From positions 83,685 through 147,684 of the forward strand of contig JTDA01000009.1 of the NCBI GenBank assembly GCA_000803105.1: DNA of 64,000 nt, read 5' to 3'. The translations under genes were made by a program, and so were the position numbers. Each line of letters begins with the position of its first letter. Positions within the stretch are counted from its first letter, which is position 1. Positions 53,901-62,730 of this stretch are shown here, one piece after another. The stretch is from Coprobacter secundus. GTDB lineage: Bacteria > Bacteroidota > Bacteroidia > Bacteroidales > Coprobacteraceae. Under the pieces are notes generated by a model. The model was not told the DNA's origin. It saw nothing but the letters and a program-made list of their open reading frames with translations, and made no database searches.

Positions 53901-54425
53901 ATGGATAAAGAAATGTATGATTCGTTGGTGATAGTTGATATTCTTGAGGATACTGTAGTTGATGGGCCTGGTTTGCGGACGTCTATATATTCTGCTGGGT
54001 GTCCTCATTGTTGTCCAGGGTGTCATAATCCTGAGTCATGGGATATAGAACAGGGGAAAGTGGTTTCTTTAGATTATATTATGTCTGTTATTAAATCATC
54101 AGATTTTGCTGATGTGACTTTTAGTGGCGGAGATCCTTTGTATCAACCTGAGGCTTTTACTTGTCTTGCTCGGAGAATCAAAGAAGAAACAGGAAAAAAT
54201 ATTTGGTGCTATACGGGCTATCGTTATGAAGTTGTTTCTCGGACTCCCCGGTTAGCAGCTATATTGCCTTTTATTGATGTTTTGGTAGATGGTCCATTTA
54301 TTCAAGAGCTTCGAGATGTATCTTTGTTATTTCGGGGGAGTAGTAATCAGCGTCTCATTGATGTTCAGACTTCTTTGGCTGAATCTCGTGTTGTGGAGTA
54401 TGAATATCAACCGTTCTGTGTGTAA
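53901..54425 (+). CDS. nrdG: Anaerobic RNR-activating radical SAM enzyme
   Basis: 174 residues. The radical SAM cluster motif is within GCPHCCPGCHNPESW (CxxxCxxC as GCPHCCPGC). A short Gly-rich SAM segment FSGGDPLYQ and YTGYRYEV follow, then DVLVDGPFIQELRD. It cleaves SAM to install the glycyl radical on NrdD. It lies 85 bp after nrdD, likely in the same transcript. A CRISPR-repeat-like sequence starts 32 bases after its stop. Confidence 0.95.
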   Translation: MDKEMYDSLVIVDILEDTVVDGPGLRTSIYSAGCPHCCPGCHNPESWDIEQGKVVSLDYIMSVIKSSDFADVTFSGGDPLYQPEAFTCLARRIKEETGKNIWCYTGYRYEVVSRTPRLAAILPFIDVLVDGPFIQELRDVSLLFRGSSNQRLIDVQTSLAESRVVEYEYQPFCV

Positions 54426-54457
54426 TAAGCATAATTGGGGAGATGTAGGAATGGGAT

Positions 54458-54486
54458 TTTTTAATCTTGTTTTATAGAATTGAGAG
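54458..54486 (+). repeat. Solitary CRISPR-repeat-like sequence
   Basis: 23 of 29 positions match the type I-B array repeat in the same orientation. The match includes perfect TAATCTT (positions 5-11) and TTTATAGAATTGA (positions 14-26). The 3' handle reads ATTGAGAG instead of ATTGAAAT. No second repeat follows at the usual 65-base distance and no matching spacer array is present. It lies in the 153-bp gap between nrdG and the HipA-like gene. Confidence 0.55.
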
Positions 54487-54566
54487 TTATCTATTTCTCT
54501 ACATGTCTTGTTTCAAAGTTTTTTTGGATTTGAATAAGAGTAGTTATATTATTTCTTTTTTATTCG

Positions 54567-54574
54567 TATTTTTG
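54567..54574 (+). promoter_or_regulatory. -7 box upstream of the HipA_2 gene
   Basis: TATTTTTG matches TAnnTTTG exactly. Its predicted start near 54580 falls on the first possible ATG (54579), which favours the second Met at 54597 as the real start. Confidence 0.5.
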
Positions 54575-54596
54575 TTATATGGATAAGATAGCAAAT

Positions 54597-55379
54597 ATGG
54601 AATTACGTACAGCTAACGTAACACGATATATAATGCCTTTACGTGAGGGTGGTTCCTTACCTGCATTGGCGGAAGCTGATGATGGTTTTAAATATGTATT
54701 GAAGTTCAGAGGGGCCGGTCATGGAACTAAAGCTCTTATTGCAGAATTGCTGGGAGCAGAATTGGCACGAGTGACAGGTTTGCGAGTTCCGGAGCTTGTC
54801 TTTCTTAATTTAGATGAAGCTTTTGGCCGTACAGAAGGGGATGAAGAGATTCAGGATCTGTTGCAGGCAAGTCGAGGTCTGAATTTGGGACTACATTTTT
54901 TGTCCGGAGCTTTTACATTTGATTTGTTAGCTGATAATGTAAATTCAGAGCTCGCTTCAAAAATTGTATGGATAGATGCCTTGCTGACAAATATCGATCG
55001 TACAGTAAAGAATACGAATATGCTTATGTGGCATAAGGAGTTATGGTTAATAGATTTTGGTTCATCTCTATATTTTCATTATACTTGGGACAATTGGCCG
55101 ACTCATGTTTTAAGTCCTTTTAAACAGGTCAGAGAACATGTATTGTTGCCACAAGCGGGATGTATTGACAAGATAGATATTCAAATGAAAGAGTGTCTTA
55201 CTTCAGATAAGGTTAAAGCTATAGTAGAGCTTATTCCTGATGATTGGTTATGTTGGAGTGATACGCAATTGACTTCAGAGGAAATAAGGGATGTATATTA
55301 TCATTTTCTGACAGAGAGAATTGCTAATTCAGATATATTTGTAAAAGAAGCTTTGTATGCCAGAAAAACACTTGTATGA
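54597..55379 (+). CDS. HipA-like kinase (HipA_2 family)
   Basis: 260 residues. The sequence ELRTANVTRYIMPLREGGSLPALAEADDGFKYVLKFRGAGHGTKALIAELLGAELARVTGL is typical of the HipA_2 (stand-alone HipA-like kinase) family, with the nucleotide-binding Lys in KYVLKFR and acidic catalytic-loop residues in WIDALLTNIDRTVKNTNM and LIDFGSSLYFH. A DUF3037 protein follows, overlapping by 23 bases, the usual pairing for this family. No HipB-like DNA-binding antitoxin is present, so it is not a classical HipAB toxin-antitoxin. Role unknown. Confidence 0.8.
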   Translation: MELRTANVTRYIMPLREGGSLPALAEADDGFKYVLKFRGAGHGTKALIAELLGAELARVTGLRVPELVFLNLDEAFGRTEGDEEIQDLLQASRGLNLGLHFLSGAFTFDLLADNVNSELASKIVWIDALLTNIDRTVKNTNMLMWHKELWLIDFGSSLYFHYTWDNWPTHVLSPFKQVREHVLLPQAGCIDKIDIQMKECLTSDKVKAIVELIPDDWLCWSDTQLTSEEIRDVYYHFLTERIANSDIFVKEALYARKTLV

Positions 55380-55740
55380 ATATGCCATCATTCGGTTTGT
55401 ACCATGTATCGAAAGAGAGGAATTTATAAATGTAGGTATTATTCTTTTTTCGAAACGACAGAAGTATATTCGGGTTGCGTATCATATTGATGAAGAAAAA
55501 ATAGCTTTTTTTGCTCCGAATACCGATATAGAATCATTGTGTTGCCATTTACGCATCTTTGAAAGGATATGTAGTGGTGAAAAAGAAGGTGGGGTTATTG
55601 CTTCGTTTGATATTCCTGAGCGTTTTCGTTGGCTTACTGCAATGCGTAGTACTTCTATACAAACGTCACGACCTCATCCGGGATTCTCGATAGACCTTGA
55701 TAAAACATTTGAATATCTTTTTCGAGAATTAGTATTATAA
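55357..55740 (+). CDS. DUF3037 family protein
   Basis: 127 residues: YAIIRFVPCIEREEFINVGIILFSKRQKYIRVAY is the diagnostic opening of DUF3037. It overlaps the HipA_2 gene by 23 bases. The two always-paired families may work together; the function is unknown. No membrane segment or signal peptide. Confidence 0.85.
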   Translation: MPEKHLYEYAIIRFVPCIEREEFINVGIILFSKRQKYIRVAYHIDEEKIAFFAPNTDIESLCCHLRIFERICSGEKEGGVIASFDIPERFRWLTAMRSTSIQTSRPHPGFSIDLDKTFEYLFRELVL

Positions 55741-55749
55741 AAAGATAAA

Positions 55750-56250
55750 ATGGATTGTATGATTAGGACGGTAAAATTTCAAGATGCGAGAGCTATAGCA
55801 AATATTTACAATGAATATATCAAGAATAGCGTAATTTCTTTTGAGACGGAACCTTTATCATTACAAGAAATGCAATCACGCATTGTTGAGATTTCGGCAC
55901 ATTTTCCGTACTATGTTTATGAGCAGCAGGATGGGGAAATTTTAGGGTATTGTTATGCTCATTTATGGAAAGAACGGGATGCTTACAAGCATACGTTGGA
56001 GACGACAGTATATTTATCTCCCGAACACAAAGGAAAAGGCATAGGTACGTCTCTGATGCAAAGATTGATTGGTGAGTGTTGCAGACAAGGTTATCATGCA
56101 CTGATTGCATGTATTACGGAAGGAAATGAAGCAAGTATCTTGATGCATTCTAAATTAGGATTTAAACAGGTTTCTCATTTTGAAAAAGTAGGTTTTAAAT
56201 TTGGCCGTTGGCTTGGGGTTGTAGATTATGAATTGTTGTTAGTCCCTTAG
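55750..56250 (+). CDS. GNAT N-acetyltransferase (phosphinothricin acetyltransferase-like)
   Basis: 166 residues, one GNAT domain. IRTVKFQDARAIANIYNEYIKNSVISFETEPLSLQEMQSRI and YVYEQQDGEILGYCYAHLWKERDAYKHTLETTVYLSPEHKGKGIGTSLMQRLI include the acetyl-CoA loop (HKGKGIG) and the substrate segment of the Pat/Bar family, which acetylate phosphinothricin or methionine sulfoximine. The start is given as MDCMIRTVKF; the second Met (MIRTV) is equally plausible. It lies 9 bases after DUF3037 and just ahead of a MITE. Confidence 0.85.
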   Translation: MDCMIRTVKFQDARAIANIYNEYIKNSVISFETEPLSLQEMQSRIVEISAHFPYYVYEQQDGEILGYCYAHLWKERDAYKHTLETTVYLSPEHKGKGIGTSLMQRLIGECCRQGYHALIACITEGNEASILMHSKLGFKQVSHFEKVGFKFGRWLGVVDYELLLVP

Positions 56251-56253
56251 TAT

Positions 56254-56440
56254 AAAGAGGCTGTCTAAAAAGGCAAAATTGAATTGGCAAAAGTTACAGA
56301 TTGTAATAGAATAAATAAAGAGTGCCACTTTACACCTAATTTTCATAGGTAAAAGTGGCACTCTTTATTATAATCGGAGCCTGTCAGTTCTAAATTGGAA
56401 GTTTAAATTTAAACTTTCCGACTTTTTAGACAGCCTCTTT
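56254..56440. mobile_element. Non-autonomous MITE-like element, 187 bp
   Basis: Perfect 19-bp terminal inverted repeats (AAAGAGGCTGTCTAAAAAG at 56254-56272 and its complement at 56422-56440) enclose an 18-bp perfect internal inverted repeat (56314-56331 with 56352-56369) and an AT-rich palindrome AAGTTTAAATTTAAACTT near 56400-56417. There is no transposase. Flanking target-site duplication is not clear. The terminal sequence looks like insertion-sequence ends, so it is probably mobilised by an IS elsewhere in the genome. The stem loops may also act as a terminator for both flanking genes. Confidence 0.75.
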
Positions 56441-56485
56441 GCGTATGGATAAATGGCTTATTGAAAGAATTTTCTGTAGGATTTT

Positions 56486-58435
56486 TTATTGAAACTTCAT
56501 CTTTAGAATTCTCATTGAATTGAGGACTGCAATCAAAGCAACTCCGACATCAGCGAATACAGCAGCCCATAATGTTGCAAAACCAAAAGCTCCGGCTAAT
56601 AATATAAGTGATTTGGCTCCGATAGCCCCTACAATATTTTGCATTATGATGCGTTTTGTTGCGTGACCGATAGATATGGCTGTCGCAACCTTTGATGGTT
56701 GGTCTGTTTGTATGACTACATCGGCTGTTTCAATAGCGGCATCTGATCCTAATCCTCCCATTGCTATACCGACATCACTTAATGCCAATACGGGGGCATC
56801 GTTCATTCCATCACCGACGAATGCGACAGATTTATTGGGTTCAGTTGTCATTTGTTCTAAATAATGAACTTTATCTTCAGGTAATAAATCTCCAAATGCT
56901 TTATCTATTCCTAACTGAGAAGCAAAATTATTTACAATTTCCTTTTTGTCACCAGATAATAATCGAATATCGGAAATACCAAGTTTTCGAATATTTTTTA
57001 TTGCTTTGCAAGCATCATTTTTCAATGTATCAGATAACAATAAGTGACCTACGTATTTTTCGTTGACGGCACAAAGAACAATTGTAGATGTACAGTTTTG
57101 AATTTCTTGGGGCAAATTGATTTGGTATTTTTTCATCAAACGGGCATTTCCGACAAGGATTTTTTTCTCGTTTATTTCAGCTTCAATTCCCAATCCACTT
57201 AATTCATGTATTGAGTTTTCGTTTGATATTTCGATTCCTTGCTTTTTTGCATAATGGACTATAGCTTGGGCTATAGGATGATTGCTTTTTTGCTCTACTG
57301 ATGAAATAAAGTAAAGCAGTTGTTCTTGAGTTATTCCTTCATGTGCTACGGAGATTACTTCGAAACTGCCTGTTGTTAATGTTCCTGTTTTGTCAAAAGC
57401 TATGGCATTGATATGGGTAATAGCATTCAAAAAATTTCCGCCTTTAAATAATATTCCATTTCGAGAGGCGGCACCGATTCCTCCGAAATAACCTAATGGA
57501 ACACTAATGACCAAAGCGCAAGGACAAGATATGACAAGAAATACCAGCCCTCGATATAACCAATCATTAAAGATATAATGAAATGATGGATTTATGATAG
57601 AAATAAGAGCAGGGATAATAATGATAAGGAGAGCTGACAAGACGACAACGGGAGTGTAGATTCGTGCAAATTTGCGGATAAATAGTTCAGCGGGAGCTTT
57701 TCGTTCTGAAGCATTTTGGACTAATTCTAATATACGGGCTAAAGAACTATTTTCGTATGTTTTTGAAACCTGGATGTGGACAGCCTGTCCAGAGATAATC
57801 ATTCCAGCAAGAACTTCTTCATTTTTAGATATGGTCCGAGGGACACTTTCCCCTGTCAACGCTGAAGTATCGAAAATAGCCTGAGAATCTTTCAATATAC
57901 CGTCTAGTGGGATACGTCCTCCAGGTTTTATTTCAATGATTTCTCCGATTTTTACTTCACGAGGTGAGACGGTGTGGTACCTACCGTTACGAAAGACTTC
58001 AACTTGTTCGGGGCGTACGTCAAGTAGTTGCCGGATATTTCGTGTTGCTCGGTCGACGGCCTTATCTTGCAATATTTCTCCGATTGTATAAAATAACATG
58101 ACAGCTACAGCTTCGGGATATTCTCCGATAGCAAATGCGCCAACAGAGGCAATAACCATCAATGAAAATTCATTAAATAAGTCTTTTGTCAAAAGACTTT
58201 TCCATGCTTCTTTCATTACAGGAAAACCTACCGGTAAGAAGCTACATAAAAACCATATAAATTGAATATTTGTATTTTGGAACCAAGTAGATTGATGTTG
58301 TAATATTATCCCTGTTATTAAAAGAGAAAACGAAATAATAGGGAGTATAAAAATTGTATATTCGTGTGAGTCTTCATGGTGCTTGCTGTGGCAGCAGGAA
58401 TGCATGTGTTCACAGTGGTGTTGCATTGTTTCCAT
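56486..58435 (-). CDS. Heavy-metal P1B-type ATPase (Zn/Cd/Pb class likely)
   Basis: 649 residues with a short His/Cys-rich N-terminus (MQHHCEHMHSCCHSKHHEDSHEY) instead of the usual HMA domain. The actuator motif is within TSALTGESVP, the metal-binding transmembrane motif SCPCALVIS, the phosphorylation site DKTGTLTTG, HP in KSNHPIAQ, and hinge GDGMNDAPVLALSDVGIAMGGLGSDAAIETADVVI. The CPC motif and the LG-S-D-A-AIE-T-A-D-V form suggest Zn2+/Cd2+ export. It is transcribed from its own promoter, next to a palindrome shared with the Fur gene upstream. Confidence 0.88.
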   Translation of the reverse strand: METMQHHCEHMHSCCHSKHHEDSHEYTIFILPIISFSLLITGIILQHQSTWFQNTNIQFIWFLCSFLPVGFPVMKEAWKSLLTKDLFNEFSLMVIASVGAFAIGEYPEAVAVMLFYTIGEILQDKAVDRATRNIRQLLDVRPEQVEVFRNGRYHTVSPREVKIGEIIEIKPGGRIPLDGILKDSQAIFDTSALTGESVPRTISKNEEVLAGMIISGQAVHIQVSKTYENSSLARILELVQNASERKAPAELFIRKFARIYTPVVVLSALLIIIIPALISIINPSFHYIFNDWLYRGLVFLVISCPCALVISVPLGYFGGIGAASRNGILFKGGNFLNAITHINAIAFDKTGTLTTGSFEVISVAHEGITQEQLLYFISSVEQKSNHPIAQAIVHYAKKQGIEISNENSIHELSGLGIEAEINEKKILVGNARLMKKYQINLPQEIQNCTSTIVLCAVNEKYVGHLLLSDTLKNDACKAIKNIRKLGISDIRLLSGDKKEIVNNFASQLGIDKAFGDLLPEDKVHYLEQMTTEPNKSVAFVGDGMNDAPVLALSDVGIAMGGLGSDAAIETADVVIQTDQPSKVATAISIGHATKRIIMQNIVGAIGAKSLILLAGAFGFATLWAAVFADVGVALIAVLNSMRILKMKFQ

Positions 58436-58460
58436 AATCTTTCTGTTTTTTGATTTGATA

Positions 58461-58495
58461 CAAAGATATAGTTTGGAATATGCAACTTTGTTGCA
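58461..58495 (-). promoter_or_regulatory. Promoter and Fur-type operator of the metal ATPase
   Basis: The minus strand -7 box TATCTTTG lies at 58461-58468. Just upstream, the palindrome TGCAAC-TTT-GTTGCA (58481-58495) matches the palindrome at the fur gene. Its position would block the promoter when occupied. Confidence 0.6.
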
Positions 58496-58554
58496 AATAT
58501 ATTGCGTGCAGGTAGCATGTAATAAGCTGCGGTCCTCGAAAGAGTCGGCTTTAA

Positions 58555-58596
58555 TAAATTTACCCTTACCACAAATATATGGTAAGGGTAAATTTA
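58555..58596. terminator. Strong hairpin between fur and the metal ATPase
   Basis: A perfect 17-bp inverted repeat (TAAATTTACCCTTACCA at 58555-58571 with its complement at 58580-58596) has an 8-base loop. T-tracts follow mainly on the plus side. It is probably the terminator of the fur transcript, separating it from the pump. Confidence 0.7.
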
Positions 58597-58628
58597 TTTT
58601 TCGAAAGCTGTTAATCGTTTCTTGTATC

Positions 58629-59069
58629 TTACCGTTTTGAGTTGCAAGAAGGGCAGATACCTTTAACGGTATAGTTGATACTATCCATGACGAAACCTTG
58701 AGGGAGTTGTACTATGGGAATATGTATGTTGTCCAGACAGAATGTATGCCGGCACTCTTCACAAAAAAAATGTATATGTCGGTTTTGTATCGGGCAATTG
58801 CTTTCACTGGTACATATTTCATATTTAGTAGATCCACTTCCGTCTTCGAATGCGTGAATAGCGTGATGTTCAAGGAGTACTGATAAAGTCCGAGAGATAG
58901 TAGATTTATCGAGTGTGTCGATTAAAGTTTCTAATTCAAGAAGAGATACCGGACTTTCCTGCTTGGACAGTTCTTTGAAAACTATGATGCGAGCTGCCGT
59001 TGGTTTTATACCCCTGTTCTTTAATTTGTCTACACATTGATCTGTTGACATGGCTAATAATTTAGACAA
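58629..59069 (-). CDS. Fur-family metalloregulator (Zur-like)
   Basis: 146 residues. An N-terminal winged helix (NRGIKPTAARIIVFKELSKQESPVSLLELETLIDTLDKSTISRTLSVLLEHHAIHAF) is followed by a C-terminal dimerisation domain with the metal sites HIHFFCEECRHTFCLDN and ICPSCNSKR (structural zinc cysteines). It represses metal-homeostasis genes. The gene itself and the neighbouring P-type ATPase each carry the same TGCAAC-N3-GTTGCA palindrome, so both are probable targets and the gene is autoregulated. The metal sensed (Zn or another) is inferred. The start may be the Met at 59051 (MSTDQ). Confidence 0.88.
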   Translation of the reverse strand: MSKLLAMSTDQCVDKLKNRGIKPTAARIIVFKELSKQESPVSLLELETLIDTLDKSTISRTLSVLLEHHAIHAFEDGSGSTKYEICTSESNCPIQNRHIHFFCEECRHTFCLDNIHIPIVQLPQGFVMDSINYTVKGICPSCNSKR

Positions 59070-59100
59070 TTTATACGTTTGATTTTGTATAAATGTGACA

Positions 59101-59137
59101 CAAATATACAGGATTTTTTATGCAACTTGGTTGCATA
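59101..59137 (-). promoter_or_regulatory. Promoter and operator of the Fur-family gene
   Basis: The minus strand -7 box TATATTTG lies at 59101-59108. The 19-bp palindrome TATGCAAC-TTG-GTTGCATA (59119-59137) lies just upstream, where the -33 element would be. The same core occurs at the metal ATPase promoter. Confidence 0.65.
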
Positions 59138-59186
59138 TTTTTTTATTAACATATTACGTTGGACAGATGGAAATAGAAGTGTGCCA

Positions 59187-60917
59187 TCATAGTTTCCAAC
59201 CGGCTGTTTTTTCCTGAATTGTCCAAAGTTTGCAATATAGTCCATTTTTATTTATCAAGTCATTATGTGTACCTTGTTCAACAATCAGACCTTTATCCAA
59301 TACGATGATTTTATCTGCATTTTTGATAGTTTTTAAGCGATGGGCAATAACTATAACGGTTCGTCCTGTAATGAGGGAATTTATAGCATTTTGCACGTCA
59401 ACTTCATTTTCAGGGTCAAGAGAGGCAGTTGCTTCGTCCAGTAGTACAATTTCCGCATTTTTTAAGATAGCCCTTGCAATGGATATCCTTTGTTTTTCTC
59501 CTCCGGATAAGGTACACCCTCCTTCACCAACCATCGTATCATAACCATTGGGAAGCTTTAAGATGAATTCATGGCAACAGGCCTTTTTAGCAGCAGCTAT
59601 TATTTCTTCATCAGTTGCATCGGGTTTACTAAATCGAAGATTATTTTTGATTGTATCTTTGAACAAATAAACATCCTGAAAAACCATGGAGATATGTTTC
59701 ATTAGAGATTCTGGGTCAATATTTGACATAGGGATTCCATTAAACAATACTTTCCCTTGTTGAGGGTCGTAAAACCGGGCACATAACTTCATCAATGTAC
59801 TTTTCCCACTACCAGAAGGCCCTACTAAAGCTGTTAATGTTCCTTGATGCATAGATGTATTGATGTCGTGAAGAACCTCTTTCTTCTGATATTTAAATGA
59901 TACGTGTTCGAAAATTATATCTCCACATTGGGGAGCTTCTTTGTTTCCTGTCATTTCTGGTTCATTCATCAATTGAAGAATACGGCCTCCTGCAATAGAG
60001 AAATAACGAAATTCAGCGAAGTTAGTTAAGGCTGAAGTTAGTGGATCAAATACTCTTGATCCTACGATAAGGAATAAAACGAAGGTCAGTATTGAAATAT
60101 CTCCGCCGATGAGCAGGTATGTGCCACATAGTATCATTAGAGTCAGGCCAGAGCGAATCACAGTAACAGAAAATAGTATGAATGGACCGAGGATAGCTTC
60201 TTGTCGGATACAGGCACGCCGCAATTGAGAAAAGGCATCTTTGAGTCGAATGAATTTGTCGCCTACCAAATTATAGGCCTTCATAACACGAATGCCTTGT
60301 AAATATTCTTCTAACCGATTACCAGCATTGATTTTAGCTTCAATTTGTTTATTACTTAGTTTTTGTTGTACTTTTGTACTTATCAAGAGGATACCTATAG
60401 CCAGAGGTAAGGCAATAAACATGGCTATAGCCATACGCCAATCTATCCAAAGTAAAGTGAAAAAAGCTAATATTGGCATAACTAATGCTCCCATTAACTG
60501 TGGTAAATGATGGGAAATACCTGTTTCCGCCATGGCAAAGTCTGTTATTAACATGGACGATAAATCCCCCGGATCATGACGAGAAAAAAATCCTAAGGAC
60601 AGTTTTCTGAGATGCTCTGCCAGACTAATGCGTCCTTCTGCGCTCATTTCATACGCTCCACGAAAATTGGCTCGATAGGAGGCACGTTCTGCTATAGCCA
60701 TAATAATCATATATAGGACTAATATAATGAATATAGACCATAACCGAGTTATGTCAAGAGATGTATTGGTCCCGTCGAAAGCTCGGAATATGACATTTAC
60801 AGCTTCTATGGAAAGACAAAACGGAATAATGTTGACCAAGTTAGCGAGCATAGTATAACCCACTGGTTTATAGAGTCGTTCGGTATGACCTACCGAAATA
60901 TTTTTTATTGCATTCAT
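59187..60917 (-). CDS. ABC transporter, permease-ATPase fusion (subunit B)
   Basis: 576 residues: six-helix ABC exporter-fold transmembrane domain (1-310), then an ATPase with Walker A GPSGSGKST, Q-loop VFQDVYLF, signature LSGGEKQRIS, Walker B IVLLDEATASLDPENEVD and H-loop IAHRLKTI. It pairs with the gene at 60928-62730, 10 bases away. The pair is in one operon with a methyltransferase and a TetR regulator. Substrate unknown. Confidence 0.88.
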   Translation of the reverse strand: MNAIKNISVGHTERLYKPVGYTMLANLVNIIPFCLSIEAVNVIFRAFDGTNTSLDITRLWSIFIILVLYMIIMAIAERASYRANFRGAYEMSAEGRISLAEHLRKLSLGFFSRHDPGDLSSMLITDFAMAETGISHHLPQLMGALVMPILAFFTLLWIDWRMAIAMFIALPLAIGILLISTKVQQKLSNKQIEAKINAGNRLEEYLQGIRVMKAYNLVGDKFIRLKDAFSQLRRACIRQEAILGPFILFSVTVIRSGLTLMILCGTYLLIGGDISILTFVLFLIVGSRVFDPLTSALTNFAEFRYFSIAGGRILQLMNEPEMTGNKEAPQCGDIIFEHVSFKYQKKEVLHDINTSMHQGTLTALVGPSGSGKSTLMKLCARFYDPQQGKVLFNGIPMSNIDPESLMKHISMVFQDVYLFKDTIKNNLRFSKPDATDEEIIAAAKKACCHEFILKLPNGYDTMVGEGGCTLSGGEKQRISIARAILKNAEIVLLDEATASLDPENEVDVQNAINSLITGRTVIVIAHRLKTIKNADKIIVLDKGLIVEQGTHNDLINKNGLYCKLWTIQEKTAGWKL

Positions 60918-60927
60918 GATTTTTAGT

Positions 60928-62730
60928 TTATTTTTGATTGTTATTTAATTGCCAAGCGAAAGCTTCAGTATAGGCATTCCACATTTTTTTATAAACTCCT
61001 TCTATTGTACTTAGTGTTTCATGGCGCCCCTGTTGTACCAATGTACCATCTTTTAATACTAAGATTTGTTGTGCAGATATAATGGATGATAATCTGTGTG
61101 CAATAATAATAACGGTCTTATCTTTTATTAAATGTTGTAATGCCTGCTGCATTTTGTATTCGTTTTCAGGGTCAGCAAAAGCTGTTGCTTCGTCAAGAAC
61201 CAGTATTGGAGCATTTTTCAGTATAGCTCTTGCAACACATACTCGTTGGGCTTCTCCTCCAGATAGGTATACACCTGTATCTCCAATAGTTGTATTATAT
61301 CCATTGGGCAGATTTTGGATAAAGTCATGGCACTGGGCGGCTTGTGCTGCAGCGATGACTTCTTCTTGAGTGGCATCGGGACGCCCTACTCGAATATTTT
61401 CATATAAAGTGTCGAAAAACAAAAATGTATCTTGAAAAACAAAGGAGACCATGTTCATTAATTGGCGAGTTTCGATATTTTTGATATTGATACCTCCGAT
61501 AGATATTTCTCCTTGAGAAATAATATCCCAAAAACGGGGTATTAAGTTGGCAATTGTTGATTTTCCAGAGCCTGAAGGACCTACTAAAGCAGTTATTTCT
61601 CCATGTTTCGCAACGAATGAAATATTTTTCAGGGCTTCTGTTCTGGTACCCTCTTTTATGTTTTTATATGCGAAACTTACATTTTTGAATTCTATATCAT
61701 AAGATGTTGGTATTTTAGGATATGGAGTTTCTGAAACAACCTTTTCAGCAAAGATATTATCAATGCGATTGACGCCTTCGTTTATTTCTTTTGTGCCAGA
61801 CCCTAAAAATGTAAGTTTGTAAATCGGTGATGCTACACCGGGTCCCATAATAATAAAAAAAAGCCAAACGGTGGCTAAAGCTATGTTTTCAGGATTGCCA
61901 CTTAGTAGTAGTAATCCAGCTGGTATAATGAATGTGACAAGAGAATTAAGTAGTACTGTAAATGTAATCATTCCTGGTTGATAAGTATCGCATACTTTCA
62001 GGGCGTATCTTTTGTAGGTTTCGATTTCTTCATTGAACTGGCAAAAGGAACGGACACTTTGTCCAAAGATTTTAACTATTGGCATTCCTCTTACATATTG
62101 GACAGCAGAAGCACTCATTTGTTCTTGGGTATCGAAATATGTTTTCATAAATTCATTTGCCTTCTTCCCAAAGAATGTAGCGAATTGTAGCCCTATACTT
62201 AGTATAATACAAGTGAGACAAATGGTAGCCATCCAGCCGTTAAGCGAGAAAAAAATGAAGAACATTAATATTACAGTAGCTGTTACGTTTACTAAATCAG
62301 GAATGGTATGTGCAATAAAAGTTTCTATTTTTTCAATATTTTGTTCCATTGTTTTTTTTATGGCCCCTGTTGAGGAACTGTTCAGATAGCCTAACGAAAG
62401 TTTTCCGAGATGTTCCGCAAGTTTTATACGTAGTCCGTAAAGAATACGGAAGGCTGCAACATGGGAAAACATTAGAGAAGCATAGAGAAGGATTAAACCT
62501 ATTATTAGGCCAATAAATGCGATCCACCCCCAATGTATCAATATATTACTGTCTATATGATTCAAATCGGTATTATAATATAGTAATTTACTCAGTATTT
62601 GATACACTGCCAGATATGGTATAAGCATGCATGCAGCGCTTCCCGCTGATAATATACCAGATAGAATCAATAAACCTTTACGTTCGCCGGCGATTTCGAA
62701 AAGCCGGGCAATTCCTGTTTTCTTTTTCAT
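60928..62730 (-). CDS. ABC transporter, permease-ATPase fusion (subunit A)
   Basis: 600 residues, the same layout as its partner: transmembrane domain with six helices (1-310), Walker A GPSGSGKST, signature LSGGEAQRVC, Walker B LVLDEATAFADPENEYK and H-loop IAHRLSSI. The D-loop form ATAFADPENE recalls the YbtP/YbtQ and IrtA/IrtB group, exporter-fold transporters used in siderophore import; this is a memory-based hint, not proof. It overlaps the methyltransferase gene by one base (TAATG). Heterodimeric transporter likely. Confidence 0.88.
   Translation of the reverse strand: MKKKTGIARLFEIAGERKGLLILSGILSAGSAACMLIPYLAVYQILSKLLYYNTDLNHIDSNILIHWGWIAFIGLIIGLILLYASLMFSHVAAFRILYGLRIKLAEHLGKLSLGYLNSSSTGAIKKTMEQNIEKIETFIAHTIPDLVNVTATVILMFFIFFSLNGWMATICLTCIILSIGLQFATFFGKKANEFMKTYFDTQEQMSASAVQYVRGMPIVKIFGQSVRSFCQFNEEIETYKRYALKVCDTYQPGMITFTVLLNSLVTFIIPAGLLLLSGNPENIALATVWLFFIIMGPGVASPIYKLTFLGSGTKEINEGVNRIDNIFAEKVVSETPYPKIPTSYDIEFKNVSFAYKNIKEGTRTEALKNISFVAKHGEITALVGPSGSGKSTIANLIPRFWDIISQGEISIGGINIKNIETRQLMNMVSFVFQDTFLFFDTLYENIRVGRPDATQEEVIAAAQAAQCHDFIQNLPNGYNTTIGDTGVYLSGGEAQRVCVARAILKNAPILVLDEATAFADPENEYKMQQALQHLIKDKTVIIIAHRLSSIISAQQILVLKDGTLVQQGRHETLSTIEGVYKKMWNAYTEAFAWQLNNNQK

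Noticed and set aside
54597..55379. Classical HipAB toxin-antitoxin module
   Set aside because: No HipB-type helix-turn-helix protein is encoded next to it; the family is the stand-alone HipA_2 type paired with DUF3037.
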